A DNA stretch of 64,000 nt from Flectonema sp. DT1601. Lineage: Eukaryota; Euglenozoa; Diplonemea; Diplonemida; Diplonemidae. Location: positions 558,001 to 622,000 of the forward strand of contig OZ025794.1 in NCBI GenBank assembly GCA_964019425.1, given 5' to 3'. Below, piece after piece: positions 49,407-59,264 of this stretch; the stretch's first letter is position 1, and each line of letters begins with the position of its first letter. A program made the translations under genes and the position numbers. Under the pieces are notes generated by a model. That model saw only the letters and a program-made list of their open reading frames with translations. It was not told the origin of the DNA and ran no database searches.

Positions 49407-50804
49407 ATGCCTGGTTTTGATTTTGCACAATTGAAATTTGCCCTTAAGGATGAGCCACTGCCTCCAGCAGAAGGTTCGCCAGCCCTGTCTCAGATACCTC
49501 CGTCAGTCTGCGAAGAATACGTCAAAAGAAACGAAGTTCTACTCCAACGTCTCAATGATGCTGCCGGTGAAGATAAAGAGCAATGTTCTTCCGTAACAGA
49601 AATAGACCAAGGACTAAAGACTGCTACAGACTTGGACCCACCAGGTAGCTACAAGGATGAGCTAGCCTGCCCAGTGATGACAATTGATGAGGCGAAGAGA
49701 ATGAGAATATCATGGAAGGAGTTCTCTAAGAACCCAGAAAAGGCGAGGGCAATGTTTGATGAATTTGGAGTAATAGTAGTAACAGGTGTCTGTAATAAGG
49801 AAGAAACTGAAATTCAGGAGGAACTCTGGAAATCCGATTTGCTGGCACTGGCGGGGGACTCGGCGATCTCCCGCCATCCCAACGCTGTTCAAAATGCTTA
49901 CAAAACACTAAGTCAAAAGGGTCCCAGGTCTTGGCCTAGCAGCACCTTCTTGGGGAGGAAGTTTGCGAATGTAGGTGGGCTTTCCCACGGTGCGTATGCC
50001 TGGTCCTGTCGTACGAATCCAAATGTTAAAAAGGTTTTCTCAGAACTCTACCAAGACGATGATCTGTTGGTGGGCGTCGATAATGTTTTCTTCTCATCTG
50101 AGAAGGTTGCCCCAGCTAAGTCTAATGAATATTGGCTTCACGCTGACCAATCAACTAAAGTTGGAGACATGCTCTGTATTCAGGGAGTTCTATATACTTG
50201 GAGCTCAGAGACACCTGAGAGTTCAACAACTGTTGTGTGTCCTGGTTCACATAAAGAAGTTTTCAATAAGCTGATGGATAACAGTCCAGCGAACGATCAT
50301 TGGGTTCCTCACTCAACCATGCCTAGTGAAGTTCGAGTAGAATTATACAAATATGGGAGAAGGGAAGCAAAGAGAATTCCTGTCCCAGCGGGATCTCTTC
50401 TTCTCTGGAATTCAAAGTTAAGTCATCAAGGATGGAAAGGCGGATCTCGTTTAGCGATGCCAATCTGTTGGGAACCTGCTCATCGGAGGACTGAAGAAGC
50501 TCGTAGAAGGAAATTACACTTATCCGTTTGTGGAATTCCTTCAACACATTGGGCATCCGTAGGAAAACTTCATCCATTAGCTCCAATCCGAATGTATGCA
50601 ACTTCGGGATCTGATTCAGATGTACCTTTATCAGAAGTCGTACTTCCTTTATACCCGAGTATCGTACCATTTCCGGTAGTATCTGACTTAGCTTCAGAAT
50701 GGCAAGAGAAAGCACAACAGCTGTGGACTCTACGAGCAGCATCCGATTTCGAGACGGCAAAACTTGAGAAGCTGCTGAAGTCGGATATCATTAAAGTGCT
50801 TTAG
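49407..50804 (+). CDS. PhyH-type Fe(II)/2-oxoglutarate dioxygenase, copy 1, 465 aa
   Basis: Phytanoyl-CoA dioxygenase (PhyH) family, which oxidises small molecules using iron, oxygen and 2-oxoglutarate. The iron triad is visible: His245 and Asp247 in EYWLHADQS and His340 in LSHQGW, with Arg348 (GSRLAMPICW) placed to hold 2-oxoglutarate. CPGSHKE is the usual product-loop motif. About 130 N-terminal residues precede the fold. The chosen start gives MPGFDFAQLKFALK; an in-frame ATG at 49305 would add 34 residues of poor composition. No signal peptide or peroxisomal targeting end is obvious (it ends KVL). It is followed 1.8 kb later by a near-identical copy. Substrate unknown. Confidence 0.85.
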   Translation: MPGFDFAQLKFALKDEPLPPAEGSPALSQIPPSVCEEYVKRNEVLLQRLNDAAGEDKEQCSSVTEIDQGLKTATDLDPPGSYKDELACPVMTIDEAKRMRISWKEFSKNPEKARAMFDEFGVIVVTGVCNKEETEIQEELWKSDLLALAGDSAISRHPNAVQNAYKTLSQKGPRSWPSSTFLGRKFANVGGLSHGAYAWSCRTNPNVKKVFSELYQDDDLLVGVDNVFFSSEKVAPAKSNEYWLHADQSTKVGDMLCIQGVLYTWSSETPESSTTVVCPGSHKEVFNKLMDNSPANDHWVPHSTMPSEVRVELYKYGRREAKRIPVPAGSLLLWNSKLSHQGWKGGSRLAMPICWEPAHRRTEEARRRKLHLSVCGIPSTHWASVGKLHPLAPIRMYATSGSDSDVPLSEVVLPLYPSIVPFPVVSDLASEWQEKAQQLWTLRAASDFETAKLEKLLKSDIIKVL

Positions 50805-51277
50805 TTATTTACAATACCGATGTTTTAAGAGAGAGATGAGAGATTTACAAGTCAACATTTTAATTACAAAACAGTGTAACCCCCTGGTGAGAGAGTCGAC
50901 AACTAATAGGGGGTAGTTAAATAACAAGCGTATTTGACAAATAAAAAAGGCTGCCTAGCTTCTGGCGCCATATGACCCACACCTTTGTGTGACTTTCCTT
51001 GAGTGGAACAAACCAACTAACGCTGTATTATTAATGAAGACTATTTTGAGAAAAATCCCTAGCTTTGACTATTGAACAATTTCTAACTTCAGTCCTTGTT
51101 TTAGATAAGGTCGACTGTTCTCAGTTAATTTTTGAAAAAGTAAATAGTTTTTTCTTACTGTTGTTTTGATGTTATTTTTCAAAACAGATTTTACACATTA
51201 TTTATCGTGATACCTTCCCAGTGTCTACTGTAGTATTATGTAAGAGTATATCTTATTCTAGACGCATATTTATTAAT
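50805..51277. other. Region between the dioxygenase copies
   Basis: About 470 nt with no gene. It includes a sequence at 51015-51046 resembling the kinetoplastid spliced-leader exon start and a TCTTATTCTAG acceptor at about 51251-51261 for copy 2. Confidence 0.5.
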
Positions 51278-52606
51278 ATGACGGCCTTGTTTCAGATACC
51301 TCCGTCAGTCTGCGAAGAATACGTCAAAAGAAACGAAGTTCTACTCCAACGTCTCAATGATGCTGCCGGTGAAGATAAAGAGCAATGTTCTTCCGTAACA
51401 GAAATAGACCAAGGACTAAAGACTGCTACAGACTTGGACCCACCAGGTAGCTACAAGGCTGAGCTAGCCTGCCCAGTGATGACAATTGATGAGGCGAAGA
51501 GAATGAGAATATCATGGAAGGAGTTCTCTAAGAACCCAGAAAAGGCGAGGGCAATGTTTGATGAATTTGGAGTAATAGTAGTAACAGGTGTCTGTAATAA
51601 GGAAGAAACTGAAATTCAGGAGGAACTCTGGAAATCCGATTTGCTGGCACTGGCGGGGGACTCGGCGATCTCCCGCCATCCCAACGCTGTTAAAAATGCC
51701 TACAGAAGACTTAGTCAAAAGGGTCCCAGGTCTTGGCCTAGCAGCACCTTCTTGGGGAGGAAGTTTGCGAATGTAGGTGGGCTTTCCCACGGTGCGTATG
51801 CCTGGTCCTGTCGTACGAATCCAAATGTTAAAAAGGTTTTCTCAGAACTCTACCAAGACGATGATCTGTTGGTGGGCGTCGATAATGTTTTCTTCTCATC
51901 TGAGAAGGTTGCCCCAGCTAAGTCTAATGAATATTGGCTTCACGCTGACCAATCAACTAAAGTTGGAGACATGCTCTGTATTCAGGGAGTTCTATATACT
52001 TGGAGCTCAGAGACACCTGAGAGTTCAACAACTGTTGTGTGTCCTGGTTCACATAAAGAAGTTTTCAATAAGCTGATGGATAACAGTCCAGCGAACGATC
52101 ATTGGGTTCCTCACTCAACCATGCCTAGTGAAGTTCGAGTAGAATTATACAAATATGGGAGAAGGGAAGCAAAGAGAGTTCCTGTCCCAGCGGGATCTCT
52201 TCTTCTCTGGAGCTCGAAAGTGAGTCATCAAGGATGGAAAGGCGGATCTCGTTTAGCGATGCCAATCTGTTGGGAACCTGCTCATCGGAGGACTGAAGAA
52301 GCTCGTAGAAGAAAACTTTTTATGTCTGTTTGTGGAATTCCTTCAACACATTGGGCATCCTTAGGAAAGATACATCCAATGGCACCCAGAAAGATGAAAT
52401 CAGTTCAGGGATCTGATTCAGATGTTCCTTCTTCGATAGTCGCACTTCCTTTATACCCGAGTATCGTACCATTTCCGGTAGTATCTGACTTAGCTTCAGA
52501 ATGGCAAACTAATGCACAGGAAATGTGGCAACTCAGATCTCCTTCCAAAGAACAGGCAGGGCACCTCGAGAAACTCCTAAAACCAGAAATCCTTCGCATT
52601 CTGTAA
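51278..52606 (+). CDS. PhyH-type dioxygenase, copy 2, 442 aa
   Basis: Same enzyme family and the same catalytic residues as the upstream copy: His222 and Asp224 (LHADQ), His317 (SHQGW) and Arg325 (GSRLAMP). From residue 7 onward (IPPSVCEEY) it aligns with copy 1 without gaps for most of its length; the offset is a constant 1802 bp from 49494 to past 50376. Before that point the two genes are unrelated: copy 2 has only MTALFQ where copy 1 has a 29-residue N-terminus. The shared part begins exactly after a TTTCAG/TCTCAG in both. The C-terminal 60 residues differ clearly (for example KLHPLAPIRM against KIHPMAPRKM). The start ATG is 17 nt after a pyrimidine-rich TAG acceptor. Confidence 0.83.
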   Translation: MTALFQIPPSVCEEYVKRNEVLLQRLNDAAGEDKEQCSSVTEIDQGLKTATDLDPPGSYKAELACPVMTIDEAKRMRISWKEFSKNPEKARAMFDEFGVIVVTGVCNKEETEIQEELWKSDLLALAGDSAISRHPNAVKNAYRRLSQKGPRSWPSSTFLGRKFANVGGLSHGAYAWSCRTNPNVKKVFSELYQDDDLLVGVDNVFFSSEKVAPAKSNEYWLHADQSTKVGDMLCIQGVLYTWSSETPESSTTVVCPGSHKEVFNKLMDNSPANDHWVPHSTMPSEVRVELYKYGRREAKRVPVPAGSLLLWSSKVSHQGWKGGSRLAMPICWEPAHRRTEEARRRKLFMSVCGIPSTHWASLGKIHPMAPRKMKSVQGSDSDVPSSIVALPLYPSIVPFPVVSDLASEWQTNAQEMWQLRSPSKEQAGHLEKLLKPEILRIL

Positions 52607-53330
52607 GAACAAACCTAACCTGCTCTCTTGCTTCGTGAATTTGCGAGATGGTTTTCTCTCTATTTTTTTTACTCCTGTGAGCATTTTTGATTTTTTTTTT
52701 TTTGTTTTCTTGTTTTTTTTTTTGACTGACTTTTTCTAGATGTTCTGTAAAAGAATAAGAAAATTAGCCAACTTCACATTTTACAACACTCGTGCTTTGT
52801 TTGTGTGCAACCTGTACGAAATCCTAATAAAGGAATAGGTCCCACAATTCATTCTACCGAGCAATAGCTTTGTAGAGTAAAAAAGAAAAAAAAGAAAAGA
52901 AAAAGGGAGATTGAGTATTAACCAAGCGCGTCCAGAGATGAAACCTATCCAAAAACAAAATCTCAGTAGGTACTGCGCTTAGTAAAATAAAAAAGTTGTA
53001 CACGACATGTTTTATTGTTTATTCCCTTCCTGCAGGTTTGTTTACAAAACAGGACATCTACTCAATAAGCAGGCTGTGCAATACTTTTACATAAATACCA
53101 ACACATAACTTATTACGAATTGGAAGACGATCTTTATTTCTATTGTTAGACCTGTCGAATGAATCGAGTTGAGTCCACCGTCACATTCTTTGAATAATGT
53201 AAAGCAGGGGTTGGTTTTGTTTCCCCACACCAAGTACTATTAAAAAACTGTAATTTATTCACAATCAATACAAATTTAAATAGTACTTCCCCTCATACAG
53301 TTCACACCCCACAAACCAATAAGAAGTAAC
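52607..53330. other. Intergenic region
   Basis: About 720 nt, AT-rich, nothing recognisable; T tracts at about 52692-52700 and 52711-52721. It ends with the CCTCATACAG acceptor at about 53291-53300. Confidence 0.55.
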
Positions 53331-56300
53331 ATGCGTTTGTTAGTCACCGTTTTGGTGCTTTTCGCAATCAGTAGTTTGGTATCGGGACAGTTCGGAGCCG
53401 GATCAGCTATATATATTCCTGATAAACCAAAGGGAAGTGGTATCGCGTATTTATATCCTTTTACTGGATTGGCGGAAGCAGGATCGAAGGAGTTCACTAT
53501 TGACTTGTGGTATTGGGCTGAGAAGTGGACCTCCGAGTGGAAGGGAACACCACTTTCTATTGCAACAGTAGATGATGACAACTGGATTAGATTGGAATTC
53601 GCAGGCCTGTTGTACTTCAAGTCTGATGAGGGACGCTTCAACTTTAATATTACTGAACCCGCAAGAACTTGGCAGCACTACGCCATTAGTGTTAATTTAA
53701 ATACTTTATTAATGGATGTTTATGTTAACGGTAAATTAGTTGGATCCCCAAAAATAGGAATTCATACAATCGACTTGTCTGATCCAATAGCTATTGTTTT
53801 AGGTAACGACCAGGACACCATATTAGGAGGGTTTTCACCATCGTCGCACACACCTGGACTCTACGACAATCTCCGAATCTGGAGCAAGGCTCACACGATT
53901 GATGAAGTTGTACACCACATGTCAAGGGATGTCAATGCTGCGACACCAAACCTGATAGCCGCCTGGGATTTTGATGACGGTAGCGGCTACGAGATTCGTG
54001 AAGTCAAAACAGGAAGACCAGAGTGGTCGATGTCAATCGGATCCAGTTATGCGACAGCCGCTGATTTGCAGAACAAACAATTCTCAAAATTCGAAAACGA
54101 TATCCAAGTGACTTGGGGACCTTCTCACGCTCGATGCAGAGGTTCTGGAATGACGTCCGGATTTTCGAGGGGCGTTCGAAAAGTATTTCACCTTCGAGAC
54201 ATAACGGAATTCTCAGAGATCACAATGACTTCCTTATCTCCTCTTTGTAAGTTAGAAGATGCGAGTAGTAGACAGTCTTTGATTACTAATTCTATTATTT
54301 CATCATCATTCGCTTTTATTGCTCCAGCAGACGGTACTGAAAACGAGTACTCGTTGTCGTACACGGCTGGTGGAGAAGCTGCTACGATTGTTTTCAAGCT
54401 TGCACAGCCGATCACTCCTACTAACTTCACCATGACTTTTATTGAAGATGCTCCTTTAATTGAGAATGTTATTAAGTTTGGAGGTGCGTACGAAAATCCT
54501 CAGACATGGAGAGTCCGGATATACATTTCAAGACTTCCACATAAGGGGAGAATTCAGAACCAGTTAGGATTTCCTGACAAGAATGAGGAGTACGCACCGG
54601 CAACAAACATCACAGAACCAATGTTCGTAACCGGAGGATATAATCAAATATTATATCAAGCTGGAGTAGATGAGTTCGGAAACCGATACACAACCTTAGA
54701 ATACAAAGTAGTTGACGAGTCCCGTTGGGATGATCTTGAAGCAATCCAACAACTACCATCAGGTATAGTTACTATTTCAATTACTCCAGGTAACGATGCT
54801 CCAAAGTTACTCAGTAGCACAGTGACAGGAACTGATCCTTTGAACCCAAAGAATGTGTCACAAGATGAGGTAACTATTCTGCAGTACGATGTTTTTGACA
54901 GCGATGGTGACGACGTTTTGATGGAAATTATCAGCCTGCCATCCCACGGAGACCTCTGGCTCTCTGACAAGTTTGGAAACAGACTTCACAAACTGACCAC
55001 CACAGCTGTCGGAACACAAGAAGTTGAACAATATGCAGCAAAGCTTCTTAACTTCAGTTCTGAATTCGTAGACAAATCAGGTTCTTGGGCAGTAACACAA
55101 GTTTTAGGAAAACCAATAGACTTAAAGATCTTTGGAGATAGTATCTTCGCATGGTCTCCTGCATCAGTTGATGGGTTTGGATGTAAAGATGTTGGAGGTG
55201 GGGGTGACGTTTTCCACACGGAGTTCTTACACCTCAAGTTCAATGAATCTGTTTACGTTAAAGAGTTATTCTCTTATGAAAACGTTGGTGCTGGGGCACT
55301 TGTTGGTGTTAGAGCTAAGGACCCAACAACAAACACTTGGAAGAGACTGTACTTGGGAGCCTCTGATGTTCCAATCAGAGAAAATGAATATATCGTCTTC
55401 AAGCCAGCAGGTATGTGTGGAACATGGTTCCACACAGATGAATTGTATCTGGAATTCGATACCTGCAACCGACCAGGTTGGAACGAGGTGGATGCTGTCC
55501 TTATGGTTGGTACAACAGACACTAACTTGGGAGCAGTACCTCCAAACAGCAGCATTGTGTACGTTCCTCACAATGGGTTTGTTGGAGAAGATTCCTTTGA
55601 GTTTGTTCTCACTGACTGTCCTGGTGATCGCTTTCGGAAGTCTGATGCACAAAAGTCTTTCCTCAAAGTATCAGAAGCACCATCTTCACGTGTTCAGACC
55701 TTGCAGTCATCTGAAGGCAGTAACGAAGTTCTCACTCTGCAGGGAGGTCCAACTTGGGAGATTACAGGTTCCCCAAAATGGGGAACTATTCAAATCAACG
55801 GATTAGACTCTCGGCAGTACGATCAAATCTCAGCAGGTTCAATTGTACGCTACAGACCTGATGATGTGGAATGTAAGAAGTCTGCGAGTGCGTACAAGGA
55901 TTCATTTGTTATCACAACTTCGATTACACGTGACAGCAGTTCATCACAAAGCGAGTTCATTATCTACGAAATTGTCGGATGTTCACTTTCAAGTGCATTC
56001 CCGTATTGGATATTTATAGTAGTGGGTGCTGTTATTGTTGTGGCTTGTGTTGCAATCTTCTGGTTTAGTACTCGTCAGCATAGACGAATGGCCGCCCTCT
56101 ACAACAACAACAGAGTTGCTGAGGAATGTGCTGAGGCAATTGCGTTCATGCACTTGGAGGAGGTTTCGTATTTAGTAACGTTGCCAAACCCGAACAAAAT
56201 TCAAAAAGCTTTCTTGAAGATTATTCAAACACTTGAGGAGTATCGAAACTTCTTGCCGTCTTCAATGTTTGCTGGCGATACTGAAAGTGTTTCTGAGAGC

Positions 56301-57227
56301 TGTACTGAAATGACTAGCGAGATTGGACATGGTGATTCTTCTTTTTACTCTAACACGGGACTGCCTCCTCGCAGAGTTCGCTCTGGCTCCGCATCCACTG
56401 CAAGTAGCAAAGGCACCAGCACTGCCATGAGATCTCGTCTTGCTCACTTGCAGGTTTCAGTCCTTAGGAAGAAACAAATATCAATGCTCTGTTCTAATAT
56501 AAATGGTTTCAAGAGAATCCGAGAAGATGAAATAGTTCAGGCACATCACGACTACCTTACTGCGATAGTGAAGGCTGCTAGAGACACGAGGGGAGTACCC
56601 GAACCGTTTTTGGGAGATCGCGTGATGATCAGTTGGAACGCGGCGCTTGCGATTCCCAACTACAGAGAATCGAGTTGTACATGCGCGATTGCAATAAGCG
56701 ATGGGATAAAGAATATGCAAAGTGAAACTAATTTGAAGGTATCTCTGGGAGTAGCAAGCAGTGGAGCTCTAGTTGGGAATTTAGGTATTGCTGGGATGAA
56801 AAAGTTCGCAATCATCGGTGGAGCGTATCCCGCAGCTGTTGTGTTGATGCGTCTGAACTCAAAGTTCTCAACTGAAATTCTTGCGGAAGGAAGTTACCGA
56901 GTTGAGGCTTTGAAGTTTCAAATGTTCCCCGTCAGCAGAGTAGTGTATGAGAAGTTTTCTGAGCGTCCGTTTGTCGTGTTCAACGTCCTGTCAACTCGAA
57001 TTGAGAAGAATGAAGAATGGATGTATAGCATGCAGGACGGTATTCATCCTGTCTTAGATCAACTTGATGCTATTCTCATGGGTAAGGAATCTGCTAATAA
57101 CTTTAGTCTCAGTTCCAACCCAAACTGTTGTGATGTACTTCCAATTCAGACAGAAGCATTCATGTCGAAGTTAGCAGCGAATCCTGATTACATTGACGAA
57201 ATTAGTTCTCGTGTTCACTACATATAG
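53331..57227 (+). CDS. Receptor-like protein: LamG ectodomain, one TM, degenerate cyclase domain, 1298 aa
   Basis: Signal peptide (residues 1-19), then a LamG/concanavalin-type domain (about 22-215, with FTIDLWYWAEKW, WQHYAISVNL and LYDNLRIWSKA). A long ectodomain follows with cadherin-like stretches (PGNDAPKLL, YDVFDSDGDDVLME). One membrane helix lies at about 892-913 (WIFIVVGAVIVVACVAIFWF). The cytoplasmic part begins with a helical segment (ECAEAIAFMHLEEVSYLV) leading to a class III cyclase-like domain at about 1040-1190. The first metal Asp of the cyclase motif is replaced (MLCSNINGF, Asn where FADI is usual), while the second is kept (FLGDRVM); the Asn/Arg transition-state pair is not recognisable in GGAYPAAVVLMRL. 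A catalytic role is doubtful. The layout resembles large kinetoplastid surface proteins with non-canonical cyclase domains. Confidence 0.83.
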   Translation: MRLLVTVLVLFAISSLVSGQFGAGSAIYIPDKPKGSGIAYLYPFTGLAEAGSKEFTIDLWYWAEKWTSEWKGTPLSIATVDDDNWIRLEFAGLLYFKSDEGRFNFNITEPARTWQHYAISVNLNTLLMDVYVNGKLVGSPKIGIHTIDLSDPIAIVLGNDQDTILGGFSPSSHTPGLYDNLRIWSKAHTIDEVVHHMSRDVNAATPNLIAAWDFDDGSGYEIREVKTGRPEWSMSIGSSYATAADLQNKQFSKFENDIQVTWGPSHARCRGSGMTSGFSRGVRKVFHLRDITEFSEITMTSLSPLCKLEDASSRQSLITNSIISSSFAFIAPADGTENEYSLSYTAGGEAATIVFKLAQPITPTNFTMTFIEDAPLIENVIKFGGAYENPQTWRVRIYISRLPHKGRIQNQLGFPDKNEEYAPATNITEPMFVTGGYNQILYQAGVDEFGNRYTTLEYKVVDESRWDDLEAIQQLPSGIVTISITPGNDAPKLLSSTVTGTDPLNPKNVSQDEVTILQYDVFDSDGDDVLMEIISLPSHGDLWLSDKFGNRLHKLTTTAVGTQEVEQYAAKLLNFSSEFVDKSGSWAVTQVLGKPIDLKIFGDSIFAWSPASVDGFGCKDVGGGGDVFHTEFLHLKFNESVYVKELFSYENVGAGALVGVRAKDPTTNTWKRLYLGASDVPIRENEYIVFKPAGMCGTWFHTDELYLEFDTCNRPGWNEVDAVLMVGTTDTNLGAVPPNSSIVYVPHNGFVGEDSFEFVLTDCPGDRFRKSDAQKSFLKVSEAPSSRVQTLQSSEGSNEVLTLQGGPTWEITGSPKWGTIQINGLDSRQYDQISAGSIVRYRPDDVECKKSASAYKDSFVITTSITRDSSSSQSEFIIYEIVGCSLSSAFPYWIFIVVGAVIVVACVAIFWFSTRQHRRMAALYNNNRVAEECAEAIAFMHLEEVSYLVTLPNPNKIQKAFLKIIQTLEEYRNFLPSSMFAGDTESVSESCTEMTSEIGHGDSSFYSNTGLPPRRVRSGSASTASSKGTSTAMRSRLAHLQVSVLRKKQISMLCSNINGFKRIREDEIVQAHHDYLTAIVKAARDTRGVPEPFLGDRVMISWNAALAIPNYRESSCTCAIAISDGIKNMQSETNLKVSLGVASSGALVGNLGIAGMKKFAIIGGAYPAAVVLMRLNSKFSTEILAEGSYRVEALKFQMFPVSRVVYEKFSERPFVVFNVLSTRIEKNEEWMYSMQDGIHPVLDQLDAILMGKESANNFSLSSNPNCCDVLPIQTEAFMSKLAANPDYIDEISSRVHYI

Positions 57228-57529
57228 AGACTGTGAAGTATAAATTTAATTATTTTTTTTAAGCAAGGATGACTCTTAACTCAAATCGACACCTTTCACA
57301 TCAACTTTAAATATTATGATTGCTTTGCTTTGCTTAAATCAAAAATGTAACTATTCAGCTTGGGATTTTTAACATAAAGTAATAAATGAAAATAGAAATA
57401 AATAAATATATTCCTATTATCAATCAAAGATAGATTCAAGCAATTTTTTTTTTTTTTTTTTTTAAATCTCGAAACCAATTTTTTTTTTTTTTTGATTGCA
57501 TTTTCCTTAATTTAACTGAAAATAATTGA

Positions 57530-57640
57530 AACAAACCATTCAGATTAGCCTATATATTTCGTTGAACGCAGTATATAACAAATAACGGTTTTTCAATCTG
57601 AATAGTTTCTTCTCCGACTACGTCGATAATAAAAAAAAAA
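57530..57640 (+). repeat. Dispersed hairpin element, copy D
   Basis: Opposite orientation to copies A-C. On the + strand: ACAAACCATTCAGATTAGCC, a shortened middle with TTCGTTGAACGCA, AACGGTTTTTCAATCTGAAT, AGTTTCTTCTCCGAC, the hairpin CGAC-TAC-GTCG, ATAAT and an A tract. It lacks the CCCC/GTGCGA segment of the other copies. Confidence 0.65.
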
Positions 57641-59179
57641 GGGGAAAAAAGGGGAAAAAAAACAGATGTGATCTGCGATGATTTTATTCTCATCAGAACT
57701 TTTAACTTTACTATTTTCTGTTTTCTCTTTTAATCACTGTTTGGCATATCAAGGGAAACAAAGAAAAACTATTCGTTATTGAGTCCCTTTGCTTTGGGTG
57801 TATTTTAAAATATATTTTTATCATCCCTTTTGTGTTGTCAATTCTCAATCAACCCGAAAACAAGACATGACGGTGTCAGCGAACCGCAAGAGCGTCTGTT
57901 TGTCAACCGTGTTAACCCTGCCCAAGCTTTTACCACCTACACTCCTGAGATCTCATAGTGCCGCTCTGGTCGTCTTTCCCTGGGATTAAGAAAAAGTAAA
58001 AATAAAATAAAATGTCAAAAAAAAAAAAGTTAAAATAATTAGCTGAGAGGGGTGGGTGTGAACTTTTTACTGATATTGTGCGATACGATAAGTATCACAC
58101 TCATAACTTGTCCTAGACCTAGTATGCTCTCACTATGTTGTGATTTCCACTACGCGATTAACGCGAAATATTGTTTTCTATCTATGCGAGGCGTGTCCTA
58201 TTTTCCTTTTTGATATTTTAGTTACCATTTTGCTCTTGCGGTTCAACATGATACTTTTTATTCCCCCTCTTTTTTTTTAAAAAAAAGGGGGAAAAAAAAA
58301 AGCTGTTATTGTCCTGTTTGTTTTAGTGCTATTGCAGTCTGATGTACGTTAGCTGAAAGCTCAACGAATTTCTTTTTTTTTTTTTTTTTTTAAAACTGAT
58401 CAATACCTTTCCAACACACTCTTTTTTTTGCGAAGTCTCTTATTTCCTCATTGCAGAAATGTGCGTATGAATAACTAATAAGCCAAAAAAAAAAAAAAAA
58501 AAAAAAAAAACATTCTAAAACAGCACTAGATATCGAATAGCAATAAATGTGGTTTTTTGCTCTGTGTTGTTCCTCATAGAATAAAATAAGTGAGGCTTTT
58601 AACGTTATTGTCATTCAGACTTGTCAAAAATTAAAAAAATCATATAATTTTTTCTTTCTTTTTTTTTTTTTGTTCCTCTCAGTCAATACCCTAAACACAA
58701 TGCAAAAAATTTGATTTTGTTCAATTTTTTTTTCCCCACCCTTTCTTTTCTCTTGTCTCTTCTTGTCTTTTTTGGTTTTGTTTATTATTCGCATAGAGGA
58801 CAAAACAAAAAAAAACAAGTAGAAAATAAATAAAAAAAAAGCATGAAAGGAAACAATAAAAAAATACTTTATCTCTACTTTTTTTGCACGGGGTGCTTTG
58901 ATGCATATGCGCCATGGCTTGTATCGGGCTGCTTGCTATATTTTGAGGAGAATATTGGCAGCGTAATGTAGTATCGAACAGTGAAATCTTTTTTTGTTTT
59001 TTTGGGAACATGCTGTTCCTTTGTTTTAATTTTTTTTTTTTTACTCCCGCAGATAATCTTTTCCCGTTTCTCTTTTGTCTATAATCAGACAAGGTGGAAA
59101 GCTGACAATGGCATGCTGTGTTCAGGATGCCTCGTCTGCCGAAGCTATGCCACAATCCCAATAAGATTGGGTCCACTTG

Positions 59180-59264
59180 CGTTGCTGTTGCCTCGTAGCT
59201 CTAGGTAGCTCTATGTCGATGCTCCTTAGTTTGCTGTATCAGCGATGCACACGTGCAATGGACT
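59180..59264 (+). repeat. Dispersed repeat of about 85 bp, copy 1
   Basis: Shares with 62541-62629 the opening CGTTGCTGTTxCCTCGTAGC, TCGATGCTCCTTAGTTTGC, TGTATCAGCGATGC and CAATGGACT. Differences are mainly small insertions. Confidence 0.6.

Noticed and set aside
50323-50760. 145-codon minus-strand frame opposite the dioxygenase
   Set aside because: Antisense shadow of a conserved enzyme; no independent motif.
55132-55806. 224-codon + strand frame within the receptor gene
   Set aside because: A shadow of the receptor coding sequence in another frame; the main frame has clear domains through this region.
58721-59176. 151-codon minus-strand frame in the right-hand desert
   Set aside because: Half of it is Lys/Phe homopolymer product; the rest shows no recognisable domain.
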